Source: Nymphaea colorata
Lineage: Eukaryota > Streptophyta > Magnoliopsida > Nymphaeales > Nymphaeaceae
Length of the DNA: 64,000 bases
Assembly: GCF_008831285.2 (NCBI RefSeq)
Contig: NC_045149.1
Span: 17,871,035-17,935,034 of the forward strand
Direction of reading: 5' to 3'
Shown: piece after piece, positions 38,290 to 54,305 of the stretch
Layout of the letters: every line of letters starts with the position of its first letter
Position numbering within the stretch: position 1 is the first letter of the stretch
Translations under genes and position numbers: made by a program
Notes under the pieces: model-generated
What the model saw: only the letters and a program-made list of their open reading frames with translations
Databases searched by the model: none
Told to the model about the DNA's origin: nothing

Positions 38290-41200
38290 AAATGTCGCAT
38301 CTATACCCACATATACACCCGCACCAGCCCCCACACCCCATACCTATGTAACTTAGCAGCTGCCATACGGCCATGGTTTCACTAAATCCAAATCATCCAA
38401 GTGAATCATCTCTAATCTCAATTATCTAAATGCAGGCCTTACTGAAAAAATATGGAAAATTACAAATCTAACCAGAGAGAAAGTAAAAATGAAAAAAAAA
38501 TATGGATTTACAATTTTCTAACAGAAAAGTGATGAAAATAGCAAAAGTTGTCTTTGAAAAGGATGAATAATTTCCCACATCCAAAAAGACTAAATGATGA
38601 ATAATTTCCCATATCCAAAAAGACTAAATGACGTTTCAATTTGGAAGAAACGGAAAACTAACTCACTTACACAATAAAGTTTCTAGAATTAAATAAAAAC
38701 AGGCATATATACATGCATGCATCCTAAAAAAAGGATGGTTCCAAAGTTGGGAAAAAAACTCTATCAGCAAGGAACGTTGCTTAAATTTCCCTTGAACCTC
38801 AAAATTCAAAATAATAAATGTTTTGGGACAAAAATGTCCTTTAGAAAAATATTTTTTTAATAAACAAATTAACAACCTTACACACCGAACATGTTGTATA
38901 AAAGTCATTACAATACAAAAAGTAGCTCAGTTAATTCCCCAAGAGATGCATGTGAGGTAAAAACAAAGAGGACTAAGAGATAAGGTACCTGGTCTATGTT
39001 CCGGTCTGAAGCAAGCTTTATCATTATTTCTAATTTCTCCATTTTCACATATATTGGGTCATTGTACTTGCAGAAGAAAACCTGCCAGCATTCGAACATT
39101 GATTATAATGAAGACAAATTCACAAATTAGATCTGGTTTAGCAGAGAAAATAGTCAAGGACCTTGATTTCATGTGCAAGAATAGTAGGCCATCGCTGAAC
39201 AATGAGGTTGATATTTCTCAAAGCAACATACTGTATTTCTGGCTCGGCAGAAAGTAGAGTCACTAAAGGTGGAGCCATTTTCTTGCAAAGATTCCGGATT
39301 ATGTCTGTACTGGTGATTAGCTCCATCTGCTGAAGAATCATCTGTGGAAGATAGGATCATGAAAAAACAAAGTACAACTATAGTCAGAATATGGTGGTGA
39401 AGCTTAAGTATTAGGATTGAACAAGATTCGTAGGACCAACACGAAATAAACAATGACATGTCAACCCAGAAACATGGATATGCAATTTTCTCTTCATGAT
39501 CCTGGGTCAATATACTAGTTGAGCAATCATCAATGGAACTAGTACCATGTGAAAAGAATTGCCTGCCACGTGAAATTTTATCTACACAAAAGCATAAGCA
39601 GCCAACATCCTACGTCTATGCAATTCCTAAAAGATAAGCTGGCATTGTTTTATGAACTTAACACACAGACACCTTAGTACACAAGCAGGAGAATCTCAAA
39701 TCACCACACTTGTCAGAGGTCTAGTTAAACTCAGAACCCATAAAATGGCACAAGGAGAAAAATTATGGATGTGTTTTTTAATTGTAGTTACCAATATCGT
39801 TCTTGGCAAGGTTCTTCTCAGGATATGGTTTCACTCTGAAAAAGAAACCAGAAACTTTAAAACTTGAAAATTTTTAGTAGTTTTCTTGCAAAAGTTAAAA
39901 AAAAAGAGTAGTTTATATAATATTGCAATATGTTGATTAATGGTGATATATTTGTAAATACAGCCACATTTTTCTAAGAGATTATGTACTGGCTTCACCA
40001 TGTAAATAATATGGCAATATTTTCAAATTATCAGCATTACAGAGTGTTACGGTTTCAATACAATATTTTTCATTTTTGATGGTTTAAAAACAGATTACCA
40101 ATTGAACGTGACCAAGGAATGGCTCAGTATGTCCAGGTTTGGAACTCCCAACACTGATGCAATTTATAGCTTCACAATAGTTAAGTATTTTCTTTGCAAC
40201 GTTTTGCCATGACAGCAGCATACAATCATGTATTCACCACTTGGGTAGTCTGCAAGGGTATGAGGAGTTGAGGACAACTGAAAATACACAAAAGAAGCAT
40301 ACCTTGACTGCTGATAGCACCACAGCACAATTTGCATGTTGTAGACGTGGAGTAACACGCTCAACTATATTCTCAGCTTCACGGGCATCAGCTGTCTTAT
40401 ACCTTGAGAGAGCATCCAGAATGAAAACTTGACCCCATCTGTAAAAGAGCAGATAACAGAGGCAGAAATAATTAACATTAGAGAGGGCACAGTTGCATAC
40501 CACACCTTTACAGCACATTTACTGTGGCTGCATGAATCATTTCTAAATTATTTAGCTAAGGGACCTGAGGAGAATTATCTGCTAAATTTTTGCTATCTGT
40601 TAAATCTTTGTCAACAAATATCCAGTTTTCTATTCATGTTTTCCAAATGTAAGTTACACGTACACATTTGAACTGTGAATTTCTAAATGGAACCTTGTGT
40701 AATGCAATATGTGATGCACTGACACATTTTTTAATTGAAGGACGTTATTGCATACTTAAAGAAGGAAAATTTTCAGTTTCTTGATGACATCTTATGTTGA
40801 AAATTTGAAGTAAAGTTAGTAAAGAGTACTCTTCGCCAGCTGTAAGTGTGTTCACGCAGTTGCCATGCTTAGGTTGTCACCCTCTTACAACAATTCCAAC
40901 TGAAACTAGATCGGGTTTCTCAAAGGCTCAAAGCTTCTAAGATTATCATACTAGACCCTTCAGTAACAAACAAATCTCATTAATCACATAAAAAGGTCCT
41001 TGTGATGCACATGGTAATAGTTGTTTGGAGGATAATATTTCCCTTGCAATGTTATGTCCTTAAATTATGCTGCTAAATGAAATATGTGAAACCAACAGTG
41101 TAGACATTGATATAAAGTGTATATGCATCTGTTTTTACGCTTTGTGAAATGCTGCACCAAGAAAGATTCTGCAATAAAGGAAAAACACTTCAGAAGTTAA

Positions 41201-43976
41201 ACTCACTCTGTACATTCATTTAAAGCAGCAAGGAGCTTTGAAAGCGTATGGCTAGTAACTTCAAATATTGACTGGCTGCTAGTTTCTTGGATCTCAGCAA
41301 GAGCTGCAACAGCATTTGCAACTACCATTGGATTGTTGTCAGAAATCAAGTCCTTCAACATGTCTAGAAAACCTCGGTCTTCCACAAGTTCAGCATTTAG
41401 GTCGTATAGTTTTGCAACACACATTGCTGCCGTCTTACGGACATAAGGATCATCATCCTAGTTGCAACACAAAACCAAATGGAAATTTCTAAATTAACAA
41501 GAATTGAAATTGCAGACATCAAATCAAAATTTTAAAATAAAAATTAATAACCTATGCAACAGGAAGTTACCTTAAGACACCGCTGAAGAGGATCACATAA
41601 ATACTCTGTGATTTTATCAACACGGATGCATCCCATAGTACGCACTGCCAAAGCCCGAATAAGAGGATTTGGATCTTGTGAATCCTAGTAACAAGAAAAG
41701 GAGCATATATAACTGAACACATTAATTCGAAGGGGTGCAATATCCTCATATTGTATAGGAGATGTAGATGATAGAGGTAGATACCTAGATAAGAACTCAA
41801 AGAGAAAAAGGGGGAAAAAGAAAGGACCATTTTGCAGTCATTATCCTTAAAATCTTCAGGCCAAGACCAATTTATCAGATTAATAATAAGATATAAAAGC
41901 AAAATCATGCAACTAGGCTCTGAGACGACCTTTTAATTATTTCTGAACACGAGACAGCAAAGGCGGACAGGTATGTACACTTCAAAAATAGTTGGAATTG
42001 CAAAGTGTTCCATCATTATTACCTTCACAAATGTATTAACTGCAAGTATAGCCAGATCAGGTTGGCTTTTGGCATAGTTTATTAGATACAAATAAACTAG
42101 CTTCTTAAGCTCCAGATTTTCTGTCTGCATGCAGTTCACAACATCTGTAAACAATGATGAAACATCTTTACCAACAGTCATAGCAGCAATGACCTTCTTC
42201 ACAGCATCCTTTCTCTTATCCTGAATGACAAAAACATAAGAGAATAAGACTACAAACAAACTCTTTAAAAGGAAAAACAAAATAAGCGTGTGACTTCAAC
42301 AATATCACCAATACCAACTAAACATATGATGAACTTAAAATGTCTTGTCAAGAGGGGACAGGTGAAAATTTTAGTTGGACCTTGGAACACATAGAAAATA
42401 TGGTAAGTTGCTAACTATTGTCCCACAAAACCTTCTCCATCCCTAACAGAGAACTGATTCCACTTGTGACACCATTGTTGCTCCAATACATGGAACCTAC
42501 ATTCCATCCTCAAATTACCAAAATGAAACTCACTCATGGCTGTTCATGTAACCTAGCAACAAAATTTTGTGGTGGCGGCGGAGCATCAAAGAATTTGGGA
42601 TATATATATAAAACAAAAAATAAGATTTTAAACAAATAAAACAATATAGAAACTTATATTAAAGAAAACTAAGTTACCGGAAAATTGTGAGTTGCTGGAA
42701 AAATCTCGCTGGAAAATCCTGCTGAACAGGTGAACTTAGACCACAAAGAACATGAACAGCCCTTAGTGTCTATCAAGAGCTCTTCATTTCTATTGTATAT
42801 ACATGATGAGTTAAATTAGGGGACAAAAATGGATTTGCTCAACTTTGACCAAGTCCATAAACGGATGGACACAGCCATGGGTGTGTTGACCGCACCACAC
42901 CCGATATAGGCTTGGCCGTGTCCAAGCCGTGTCAAAGGCGTACCTGTACCTGTGTCGACATGGGTACCTCACCCAAATAAAGTACCGACATGACAGACAT
43001 TTGGCTAATCGCATAAAGAAATATATCAATTTAAAGAAAGAAAAAAGAATCAATCTTTCCATTCACACCCTCTTGCATTTGTAGAGTTAGAAACATGGAA
43101 TGTCTACCACAAAGTCAAGCATCAATCAAGAATCAAATAAATCAGGCCTTCAAGATCAAGGTTTGATGTCAGTGTCTCTTTCACCTCCTGAAACAATGGG
43201 TTTAAGACTTCAAGTCATTCGAGATAATGAGCTTCCAACAACTTAAATACCAATAAGTTTTAGATTTTCAGCCACCAAAAACATGACACACTAACTGCAG
43301 TTTCTGATGGTCCAGTAACTCTAGTTTCTTTTATTGTCTGCATTCAATGTGGATCCCGAAGTGGTGCTATAGTACTAAGAACAAATCTGTAGTTACTCAA
43401 GTTGCTAAATGACAGTTGATAAGGGAAGTGGAACCTGAAATGAAATGTTGTCTACCTGAAATTAATGCCGAGACATCAAAGATCCAATTATTGGCTGCGG
43501 TCACAAGTTTCTTTAACGAATGAACAGGATACAGATTACATAAGCTGATTGATGTTCTAGTATCCAACTCAATGCGACAAGTAATGCCAGATTACTTATG
43601 TCGTCGGGCAACTTCACAGTTCCCGTAAACATGACGGAAGAAGGAACTAAACATCCAATTACACGGACTGTTCCATCCCAGACGAACCAAACAATGAAGC
43701 AGCAGCCGTGTAAGTATAATTCAGAACTGTTGGATCTGGAAACCAACTTTTAATCCGAAACCAAATTCCAATTCTTGGGTTATTTTTCCTCTACATGCAG
43801 TTTCTCCTAGAAATCGACAACGTTTATTTAAAGTAGTTTCAGCAAGCGGAAAGAATGAACATGATCGATTTTCTCCTACAAGAACCGCCAAATAGATAAT
43901 TCAACCAACTACGAATCGGAAGCCGACCACAGAACAGGGAAAGCGGAATGATTTTCCTACATGTTGATTGGCAATC

Positions 43977-44017
<41 letters not shown>

Positions 44018-44104
44018 CTTGTATTGAGAATTGAGTTCGTCCTTAAGCTCTGGGATTTCTCCCTTCTTGGTGGTGGAGAAGTATTTGGAGTCGTGCCCGC
44101 TCAT
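32548..44104 (-). CDS. BETAC-AD: Beta-adaptin, large subunit of AP-1/AP-2 clathrin adaptor, complete
   Basis: Large subunit of the clathrin adaptor at the TGN/endosome and plasma membrane; in plants one beta-type can serve both AP-1 and AP-2. Exons: 44018-44104, 42023-42220, 41571-41684, 41207-41457, 40303-40438, 39162-39341, 38989-39081, 36034-36245, 35872-35935, 35616-35795, 34701-34793, 34239-34627, 33956-34145, 33671-33874, 32548-32844. Sum 2688 nt, 895 aa, against about 893 aa in Arabidopsis betaB/betaC. Residues 1-540 form the Adaptin_N solenoid ([28 protein letters not shown]). A Pro/Ser/Ala hinge follows with a clathrin-box-like [11 protein letters not shown]. The appendage has an alpha_adaptinC2 part ([24 protein letters not shown]) and a C-terminal B2-adapt-app part ([19 protein letters not shown]). 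Start is ATG at 44104 ([10 protein letters not shown]). Which of betaB or betaC it matches is not decided. Confidence 0.95.
36767..37315. mobile_element. MITE-like repeat family, copy B (beta-adaptin intron 7)
   Basis: Left end CTATGTCACATGGGTGC (36767-36783). The right end at 37301-37315 reads in reverse CTATCACATGGGTGC, giving a 15-17 bp terminal inverted repeat with a 2 bp gap. A second internal head (CTATCTCACATAGGG) lies at about 36824. The interior has TA/CA runs at 36899-36927 and 37075-37104. A block at 36965-37070 and 37140-37290 aligns to copy C. The word GGTCAACTTTGACT recurs from copy A with one change. Confidence 0.75.
37376..37877. mobile_element. Foldback element with about 200-250 bp inverted arms
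   Basis: The left end GTGAACCATGACTC (37376) is matched in reverse by GAGTCATGGTTCAC at the right end (37864-37877). Complementarity continues inwards, with ACTTATTTGTCAAAT in both arms. It ends in a 16 bp near-perfect stem, GAAGATGGGTGGAAAC at about 37563-37578 against its complement at about 37627-37642, around a loop of about 48 bp. The arms differ by indels. No coding capacity. It lies in beta-adaptin intron 7, 60 bp from copy B. A foldback/MITE origin is inferred from structure. Confidence 0.8.
38224..38360. repeat. (TA)n run joined to a MITE-family end (partial copy)
   Basis: A TA run of about 60 bp (38224-38283) is followed by a segment that in reverse reads AAGTTACATAGGTATGGGG then GGTGCGGGTG. 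This resembles the left end of copy A in opposite orientation. Located in beta-adaptin intron 7. Confidence 0.6.
38562..38629. repeat. Tandem duplication, 34 bp x 2
   Basis: The unit begins GATGAATAATTTCCCA and ends AAAAAGACTAAAT. The two copies (38562-38595 and 38596-38629) differ at one base. Intronic in beta-adaptin. Confidence 0.9.
42545..42990. mobile_element. MITE-like repeat family, copy C (beta-adaptin intron 1)
   Basis: Shares ordered blocks with copy B: AAAATCCTG.TGAACA, CACA.AGAACATGAACA, CAACTTTGACCAAGTCCATA, CGTGTCCAAGCC and ACCTCACCCAAATAAAG. The left end is degraded and the exact borders are uncertain. It lies in intron 1 (42221-44017). Confidence 0.65.
43980..44015. repeat. 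(GA)n microsatellite abutting the beta-adaptin exon 1 donor
   Basis: On the sense (minus) strand the donor is AAG|GTTCTCTCT, so intron 1 opens directly into about 17 CT units. The GT of the donor is the last non-repeat pair. Confidence 0.9.
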
Positions 44105-46536
44105 CTTCTCCCTCACCTCAATCTATCGCCTCCTCTTTCCAGCAGACGCTTCGTCCTCGCAGACGCACGCCTCCGCCTCTGTCTCTCTCTCTCTCTCTCT
44201 CTCCCAGGGGAGGTGACGGCAGTGTCAAAAGACTCAAACCCAACGAAGAGAAGGCCCGACCATGAGGAAGAAATTTGCGAAGACTTTTCCCCGTCCCTCC
44301 CCTGTCGTGGCCGCCGCCTTACTGAGACGAAGTTCCTTCATTACTATTATTCTCAACTTTCGCATTTCGTAAATATAAATGCCAAGCAGTCATTGTGGTG
44401 ATATTGCATTTTACAGTTTATAAACATTTTCCATCTCTTTTTTAAGAATGGTATACAACATTCCAAAGGCTTCTTTGCTCCGGAATAATGAATTCCCCAG
44501 TCGTACCGCAACAAATTTTCGCAGTCATTAGCAATGTTCTCATTTCTCAAGACCAAGACCGAGGTGATTTGGGGACCGAACACCTGCCATAACACTTGTT
44601 TTAAATAGAAAAAATTATTAAAAAAATTAACAACTGGGCAAGTAAGAAATTATCGTTTAATTTTAAATCTTATCAGATAGCACTAAAAATTTTCATATAT
44701 CTGCTTAGTGAAAAAAAAAAAGAACACGAATTGTTAGTATAAAATAACCAAAATAACCTTTCAGATTTAGATATTTCCTAGTTGCACCTGAGTTAACGTT
44801 TCGGGTTCCTGCATGGGTTTTGACCGCAGCCGGCAAAAGGAGACCGTGGAACTTTATGTGGACTTCATTCCCTCATCTAAAGCGTACACACTTTCTTGAG
44901 GTTTACCACACCGGGCTCACTACTTGATTGATGATGTGATACATGCTCATGTAAGCATATATTTAACCTGATATTGTCAAGTCTTTTTTGTGAATTAACC
45001 TATTGCATGAATCAACCAATGTTTCATGAATGGGTTATCAGCGGACAATGTGCGGATGACTTTCTAGATATAAGTTGATATAAGACTGAATTGGTCCTGC
45101 ATATTACGAACATTTGAAAGAACCTGAATCGGCCCCTGCCTCCTTGCAGGGAGGGGTGAACACAATGCACATCGGTCGATATGCAAAATTCCTCGAGTAA
45201 ATGCCTGCCCAATTATGACTATGACCCAATTGTTCAATGTTTAACTCACAAAAAGATTATTCAGTTTCTTCACAGCTCATCAGCCTGCAAATCTTGAGAC
45301 AACGGAACCACAGACAGAAGTAAACCAATCTTGTCCGGGCAGTTACGGTTCAATTCCATGGTCACTTTGGTTCAAGCTAAAGCTGACAGAATCTCTTGTG
45401 CTCTGACTGCGTGCTTTGGTTTTTAAACTTGAGGTCATTGAGATCTTGGTATCTATAGGTTTAAATGGGCAGACCTTATATGGTTACCACCCACGCAGGA
45501 AAATCCATATATATAAGGTCGGACCGTCTCCTCCGTCTATGGAGAACAATGGTTTGGTCAAACAAATCCAACATTTTAACTTATGCAGTTTGATGGTATC
45601 GTGAATTTGGGGTGTGGTTCAGGAAAGACCTTGACAGTTTTACTGCTAGTCTGACCAAGATTGTGGACCGATTTTCCCTCCGGCTCCAACTACGTAAGGG
45701 AGAAAAGATGGTTACGGATTTGGTTGAGGTCAAAATAAAAGACAACAGCTTGTTTCAGAGCAGCAACGTCTCCAACAGGAATTGAGAGAGTCACCTGGTT
45801 AAGTGTGCTGCAGCACTGGTGAGGTGACTCGCAAGGAAATGAGCAGCCCTGTTACGTACCAGTGATTTGAGCTGCATCACTTGGACATACTCACTCACAC
45901 TGCCCTTGTGGACTTAATGACCAAACCAGGTCCAACCGAAGCATATTTGGCTTTGATGCAGAATTCACAAGTGTAAGAAAGTAAATAAATAATTTGAGAA
46001 ACGACCAAGCTCTGGTGCAGGAATATAGATCCACCAGGGAAAATTACTTTGCGCATTCTACCAATCAAACCAGCAAGGAAAAGAAAGAAGCATATGCAAG
46101 CAACTCACTCAAAGTTTAGCATAATGTTCCAGAAAATAATCAGCACAGAGGCTACATATTAGAGGGTTACAAAAATTGTCTGGTCTCCCCCTGTGTATAT
46201 TCAGGGAGCAATGACAGTTTGTCACCAAAGGGACACTTGAGATATATGCAAGATAGGGAAGAAAAAAAAAACACTTAGACCATTACCAAGACGAAATAAG
46301 GGGGAAGAGACATAATGAAAGACACAAGGTGACTTCCAGATTCCAAATTCCCTGGGGTCTGGCACATAAAATGAGGTGGAAAACATGAACACCCAGAGAG
46401 TCCAAAAAGACAGGCAACAATAATCCAGACGGTGCAGCAAGTAGGCCCTGGCAGTATGAAAAGATTTTCCAACCTTTGAGCCCGTCGAGCATGCACAGAG
46501 TAAAGCTTCCAGAACTATTTCTTTTATGTACAAAGC
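44105..46536. other. Beta-adaptin promoter and intergenic DNA, no other gene recognised
   Basis: The beta-adaptin leader carries a (CT)n run on the plus strand at 44180-44203, which is GA-rich in the transcript. No clear TATA box seen. The rest holds only short unrecognised frames. The Rab 3' UTR should occupy the right end near 46200-46536. Confidence 0.55.
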
Positions 46537-49550
<3,014 letters not shown>

Positions 49551-52066
49551 CCTCCTCCTCCGCGGATCGACGATCTCTCCTTCTCTTCTTTCCTCTCTCA
49601 CACACACACTCTCTCTCTCTGGTTTGGAGGGGAGGGGGAGAGAGAGGATTCAAAAACCCAAAACAGGAAAAGGAAAAGGGAAAAAAGGAACCGGAGACCT
49701 AAAAAGGACAAATAAATCAGAGGAACTCACATTTTTTTTCCCCGAAAACTCGGCGAAATCTGAACGGTGCTGAACTACCCAACCAATCGTCGACACGACT
49801 CTCTTTCTCTCTCAACCCGATTCTTTGGAATCCAATATTTCTCCATTCGTCCGAGCCATTCGGTTCCCTTCCCCTCCTTGAGCGCTAATTATAATTTTTC
49901 TAAAAAAGAAAACTACGGAGAAAAACATTTTTCTAAAACAGAAGACGAAGGAAGGAGAAAACGATTAAAAAATTTCATCAACGCCCTAGAATTTTAGCCG
50001 TAAGTCCAAAAGCAGCCCTGATGTTTTGGGATACGGGGTGCGTTAATGGGTTGGAAAAAAACTGATTTGTGTGTTTGACTCTTCAAAATGTTGAGATGTT
50101 CGACCAAAATATCATGTATTTTCGAAACATTTTATCAAAGTATATATTTGAAGAACACAGTGCTTTTTTTTTTCCCCTTAAAGCATGATTCTATCACGTT
50201 TAACATTTGAAGATTAGTTCTGGGAACCATATTCTTAATCAAATCATATTTTTTGAAACAAAATGGCAGTGTTGTAGCACTCCATTATGAAATATTTAGG
50301 CTCCCATTGAAGATTATTTTTCATAACTTATAATAAAGTTGGTTAAGTGATTGATATCTTAGTTTCATCTTTTTGAGGCCGAAACTAAACCTATTCGAAG
50401 GCGGGTTCTGAACGGGCCTACTAGTTACAAGTGTTTTAAAACTATTTGTTATAAGAACATGATTTTTAATATAATAGTGATCTTGATCCTATCAAAAACC
50501 CTTTTAGTGTACAACATGGAGTTGTGAAACCATATGTGAGGAAAATTTTAGCATTTCACTCACTCCCTCTGGGGTTTTGCACCAAGTTGCCTTTTGAACT
50601 TGCATTGCGTTTTATCAAATTATAAATAACTGTAACAAGTCCATCAAATGGTTTATGCATTTTATCGTCGCAGGTGAAATGTCATAACAAACATCCTATT
50701 CCAACCAAGAAGACCATGAGTTTGCTCCTCATTTGAGAGCCGGTTACTCATGGTTGTTGGTCCTCAATAATGCAGGGCGAAAGATTTTTCTTTTGCATCC
50801 TTTAAAAATACTTTAAAAATTCCTTTAATTTAAAGCGGCAAATATGTCATTTTATTGATTATTTTAGTATTGTTTGCTAGGAAAGGGGGGCAGTTGCACG
50901 AGACGTAAATGAATAGTTGAACACTTATTTGGTTAAGTTTTCTTAACAGAAGCCGTGGTTTGTGGTTCACTCATTATTTGGGCGTCTTTTTGTAATAATT
51001 TCAATTTTTCGGGTCCATCGAAGCCAATTTCTGAGAAGGCTGAAAGCGTTAACTCCGCTGCGCTTACATTTAAAAGCGAAGAACGAGGACTTCACGTATG
51101 GTATCACATAAATTTAGATGAACATTTAATGATAAGCAGTGTGGATTAAATTTCCATGTAAGAACTAAGTTCTAAGTGTTCGAGTCGGGCGTTGGATCTT
51201 CGGATCAACTAAAGAGTGGGTTTAGTTCCGCAGATCTTAGAAAATGATTGAGATCAAGACCCATGGTTAAAACAAAACGAGACAGGGTTTGGACCAGAAA
51301 TCCAAAGATCCGAAGCCACCGGAATTAGAGGACCCACCCCAAGGCAGTGCCACAACTGAGATGTCATGTGGGTGCTCACCGCATCACGTCTTCTCTTTTC
51401 CAGGCTAAGATGGACGGTGGTGGTGAACTGGAAGTGACACGTGGCAATATGTCGACCTCCCGTGAGCTGTTTGCTGGGGAATGGTAGGCTGGCAGATGAG
51501 TTGTTCACTCCTGCTCAAGAATCTTGGTTGGTGGACTTGAAATCTCCATAACGAGAAAGCAAGGATATCCATTAATGGTTCGAATATAACTGGATATTTG
51601 ATTTCAATTGCATAGATTTGATAAGAAAAATTCAAATCCGAGTAGTAGTTAGAATTGAATTTGGTATAGATTTTCACAACAAATCAAAAAGTATTTGAGT
51701 TGGATGAAGATTCGGATCTGTGTTTCTTATTCGAATCCGAGTATGGTAATAATGATTTGAACCAGAACGGTTGACATGAAACAGACCTTACTTCGAAGAA
51801 AAAACATGGTAATTTTATTTCAGCGACAGAGATGTTTTATACAACTTGCAAGATAGACCTCCTATATATATTGAGATGTTACATTGATCAGGAAATGAAA
51901 AGTTTCGTTGGCATTTTATATTGGTAAATTAAAAAAACAGGTGATGTTAACAATATTGAACTTTGAGTTAGAGTGTTTTGAGAATATGATATTTTATAGT
52001 AAACAATATATTATTTCTTTTGTTTTAAGCTGAGAAGTGTTCTTAATTCTCGCCGCAGAATAAGAG

Positions 52067-52147
52067 AAGGATACCTACTATAATGACGTCAACCTGGCTA
52101 AGATTTAATTCCATCAAGGGATAATACACAAGGATACCTACTATAAT
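52067..52147. repeat. Pair of exact 18 bp direct repeats
   Basis: AAGGATACCTACTATAAT occurs at 52067-52084 and again at 52130-52147, 63 bp apart. It may be a small duplication or a target-site-like scar. Confidence 0.8.
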
Positions 52148-54199
52148 TTTATCAAAAATTTGGATGAAATCTCCAAAACCAAGATTGTTAAATCCGTTTA
52201 CGGCTCATATTGGCTCATTAACACACATAAGATTTTTTTACCGTGAAACAGACTGAAAAAATTATGAACAAAACTAAGTTTTTAATTTGGTTTTCTTTCC
52301 ATTCGAAGAATATAAAACTTCAAATGCCTTAGTCTCTCTCTCTCTCATATATTGAGGTTTTCACATGCTACTCAAAGAAGAGAATATTCTCATAGTTATT
52401 TTCTAGTGCGAACATATCAGGCGTGATTGTTTCCATATCCTAAATTTAAGGGTCTGTTTGTACTCTACAGGTGTTCAATGATTCAAATGTTCATAAGTCA
52501 TTTTCTTCGCGAAATAAACATAAATCACCTACATGTTTATCTGGTACTCAAGATTGTTGACATAAAGTAATGACTACATCAGCCACGAGCCCATCTCTTC
52601 ATTTTGCTATTTACAAAGATCTTACAGAGTATCGTGGTTTTTCTCTCAAGATATTTTCCTGCTAAATCATTTTAGATGTTTGATTACCAAAGTCAATAGT
52701 ATTTTCTAGTTTTGACTTTCTCTGCTTCATTAGATTTCTCTTCGGTGCTCATATCCAGCATTTTTTTATTTTTCCTCTTCCATTGATTACAACTAGGGCT
52801 CGTGCCAAGAACATCAAACCAAGATAAGATGCGGCACTGATCCTGTTCCAGTTCACACTCAAAGCCCAACCCGTAGGATCCAGATCTAGTGATAAAGGAG
52901 GAAGGTTCCTTTAACATCGGGTTCCAACTCCTAGGATTTGATTATTTTACTGAACCAGGAGTATTTTCTGTGGATCCGGGTCTCACATAAGACCCTAATC
53001 TGAAATTTTCTGGTTGTTTTACAGTAAGCTCAGACAGCGAGGCTTCAGGGCCATATTTATATCTGGACCCAAACTAGGTGGGGTCTTTACTCCTTATGAA
53101 ATTTCCTTAATCTTCTTCTCTCTTTATGATATGGCAAACTTATGGTTACATCTTTCAACTCGAGAATAGCGCTCGCCACTCCTCGCGTGTTACAGTTAAC
53201 AAGAGGAGCCTCATATCCGAATTGACGACAGATGATAAGAGATTTGGTCGGAAATAAACCCGGTACCGTAGAAATGACAAAGACCCTCAAACCAGATTAG
53301 GCACAGTTGCAGCCTTAGTAGAATAAGATTTTTTGAAGTTTGGTGGCAAGAGAAAGAAAACCATGGTTGAAATCTCAGCATCGGCGCCATGTGATTAGAT
53401 CGGTTGGTATGATTCCAGACAAATAAAAACACGGGAGACCATTCATTTTTTCTCTGACTTTTATTGATCAAACATGTGGCCAGACTTAATTGAAATAAAT
53501 GCTTTTTTTTTTTTTTTGCATTAAAACCAGCTAGGCCGTCCTTACTGATAACCTGTCTTCTAAACATGTTCAAAGTTTGGACTGAGGAGAGGTGCAAGAA
53601 ATGTCACACATACATCATAATTGCTAGGAAAATCAATGCCATACGAGGCTCAATCTGAGTAAATTAAGACATCATAATTGAAATGCATTGTTTGTCCCCA
53701 AAAACTAAACTACTTGCAGGTTTGAACTTTGAGCTCTTCACCTTAGCTTGAGAACAATTGTATTTAAGATCTGAAGAAGACATATCTCAGTTTTGAAAAC
53801 TTTGAAACTGGACTTTGTATTAGAAGTAAACTTCATCTAATGGTGTTCCTAACAAAATGAAGCTCGGCCGCGAATTTCGACCATAGAAATAATGCTAAAA
53901 AAGCCTTGATATTTCTTCAAGCATAAAAGGACTCTAACAATTTGCCAATAAGAACATGATTTTAGTGGCACTAGCGAAGGCATGTAATGATACTTTCTGT
54001 GGTGGATAGAGGTCCTTCCCCTTTGCTGGTCTTTTCCTTGAGTACCAGTAAGGGTGAAACATAGAACATCCAACTCGAATCCATATTAGATCTTGTCCAC
54101 AATTCTTAGTCTAGCACCACATGGTATAGAACTTTGCCTACTAGCACTTGTCACACAATTTTGAAGAAGCTGCACTCGGGTTGAGAGACTTTGCCGTCC

Positions 54200-54305
54200 G
54201 GGCCACGGCGTAAAACTCAGAAGCTAGCTAGTACCCTCGCCCCTAGCTACACATCCATGGGAATCGAACCAAAGACTGGTCTCTCTGGCTCAACCTAGCT
54301 TACAA
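54200..54305 (-). mobile_element. tRNA-derived SINE-like fragment
   Basis: On the minus strand a GGTTGAGCCAGAGAGACC segment precedes GGTTCGATTCC (54260-54270), an exact match to the pol III B-box. No cloverleaf can be drawn and the 3' half is unlike a tRNA, so a SINE is more likely. Confidence 0.5.

Noticed and set aside
49551-49607. In-frame upstream extension of RABE1
   Set aside because: The only initiator candidate is GTG inside the GA/GT leader repeat; RABE1 proteins start [10 protein letters not shown].
54260-54270. tRNA gene
   Set aside because: A B-box is present but no acceptor stem or anticodon arm can be drawn.
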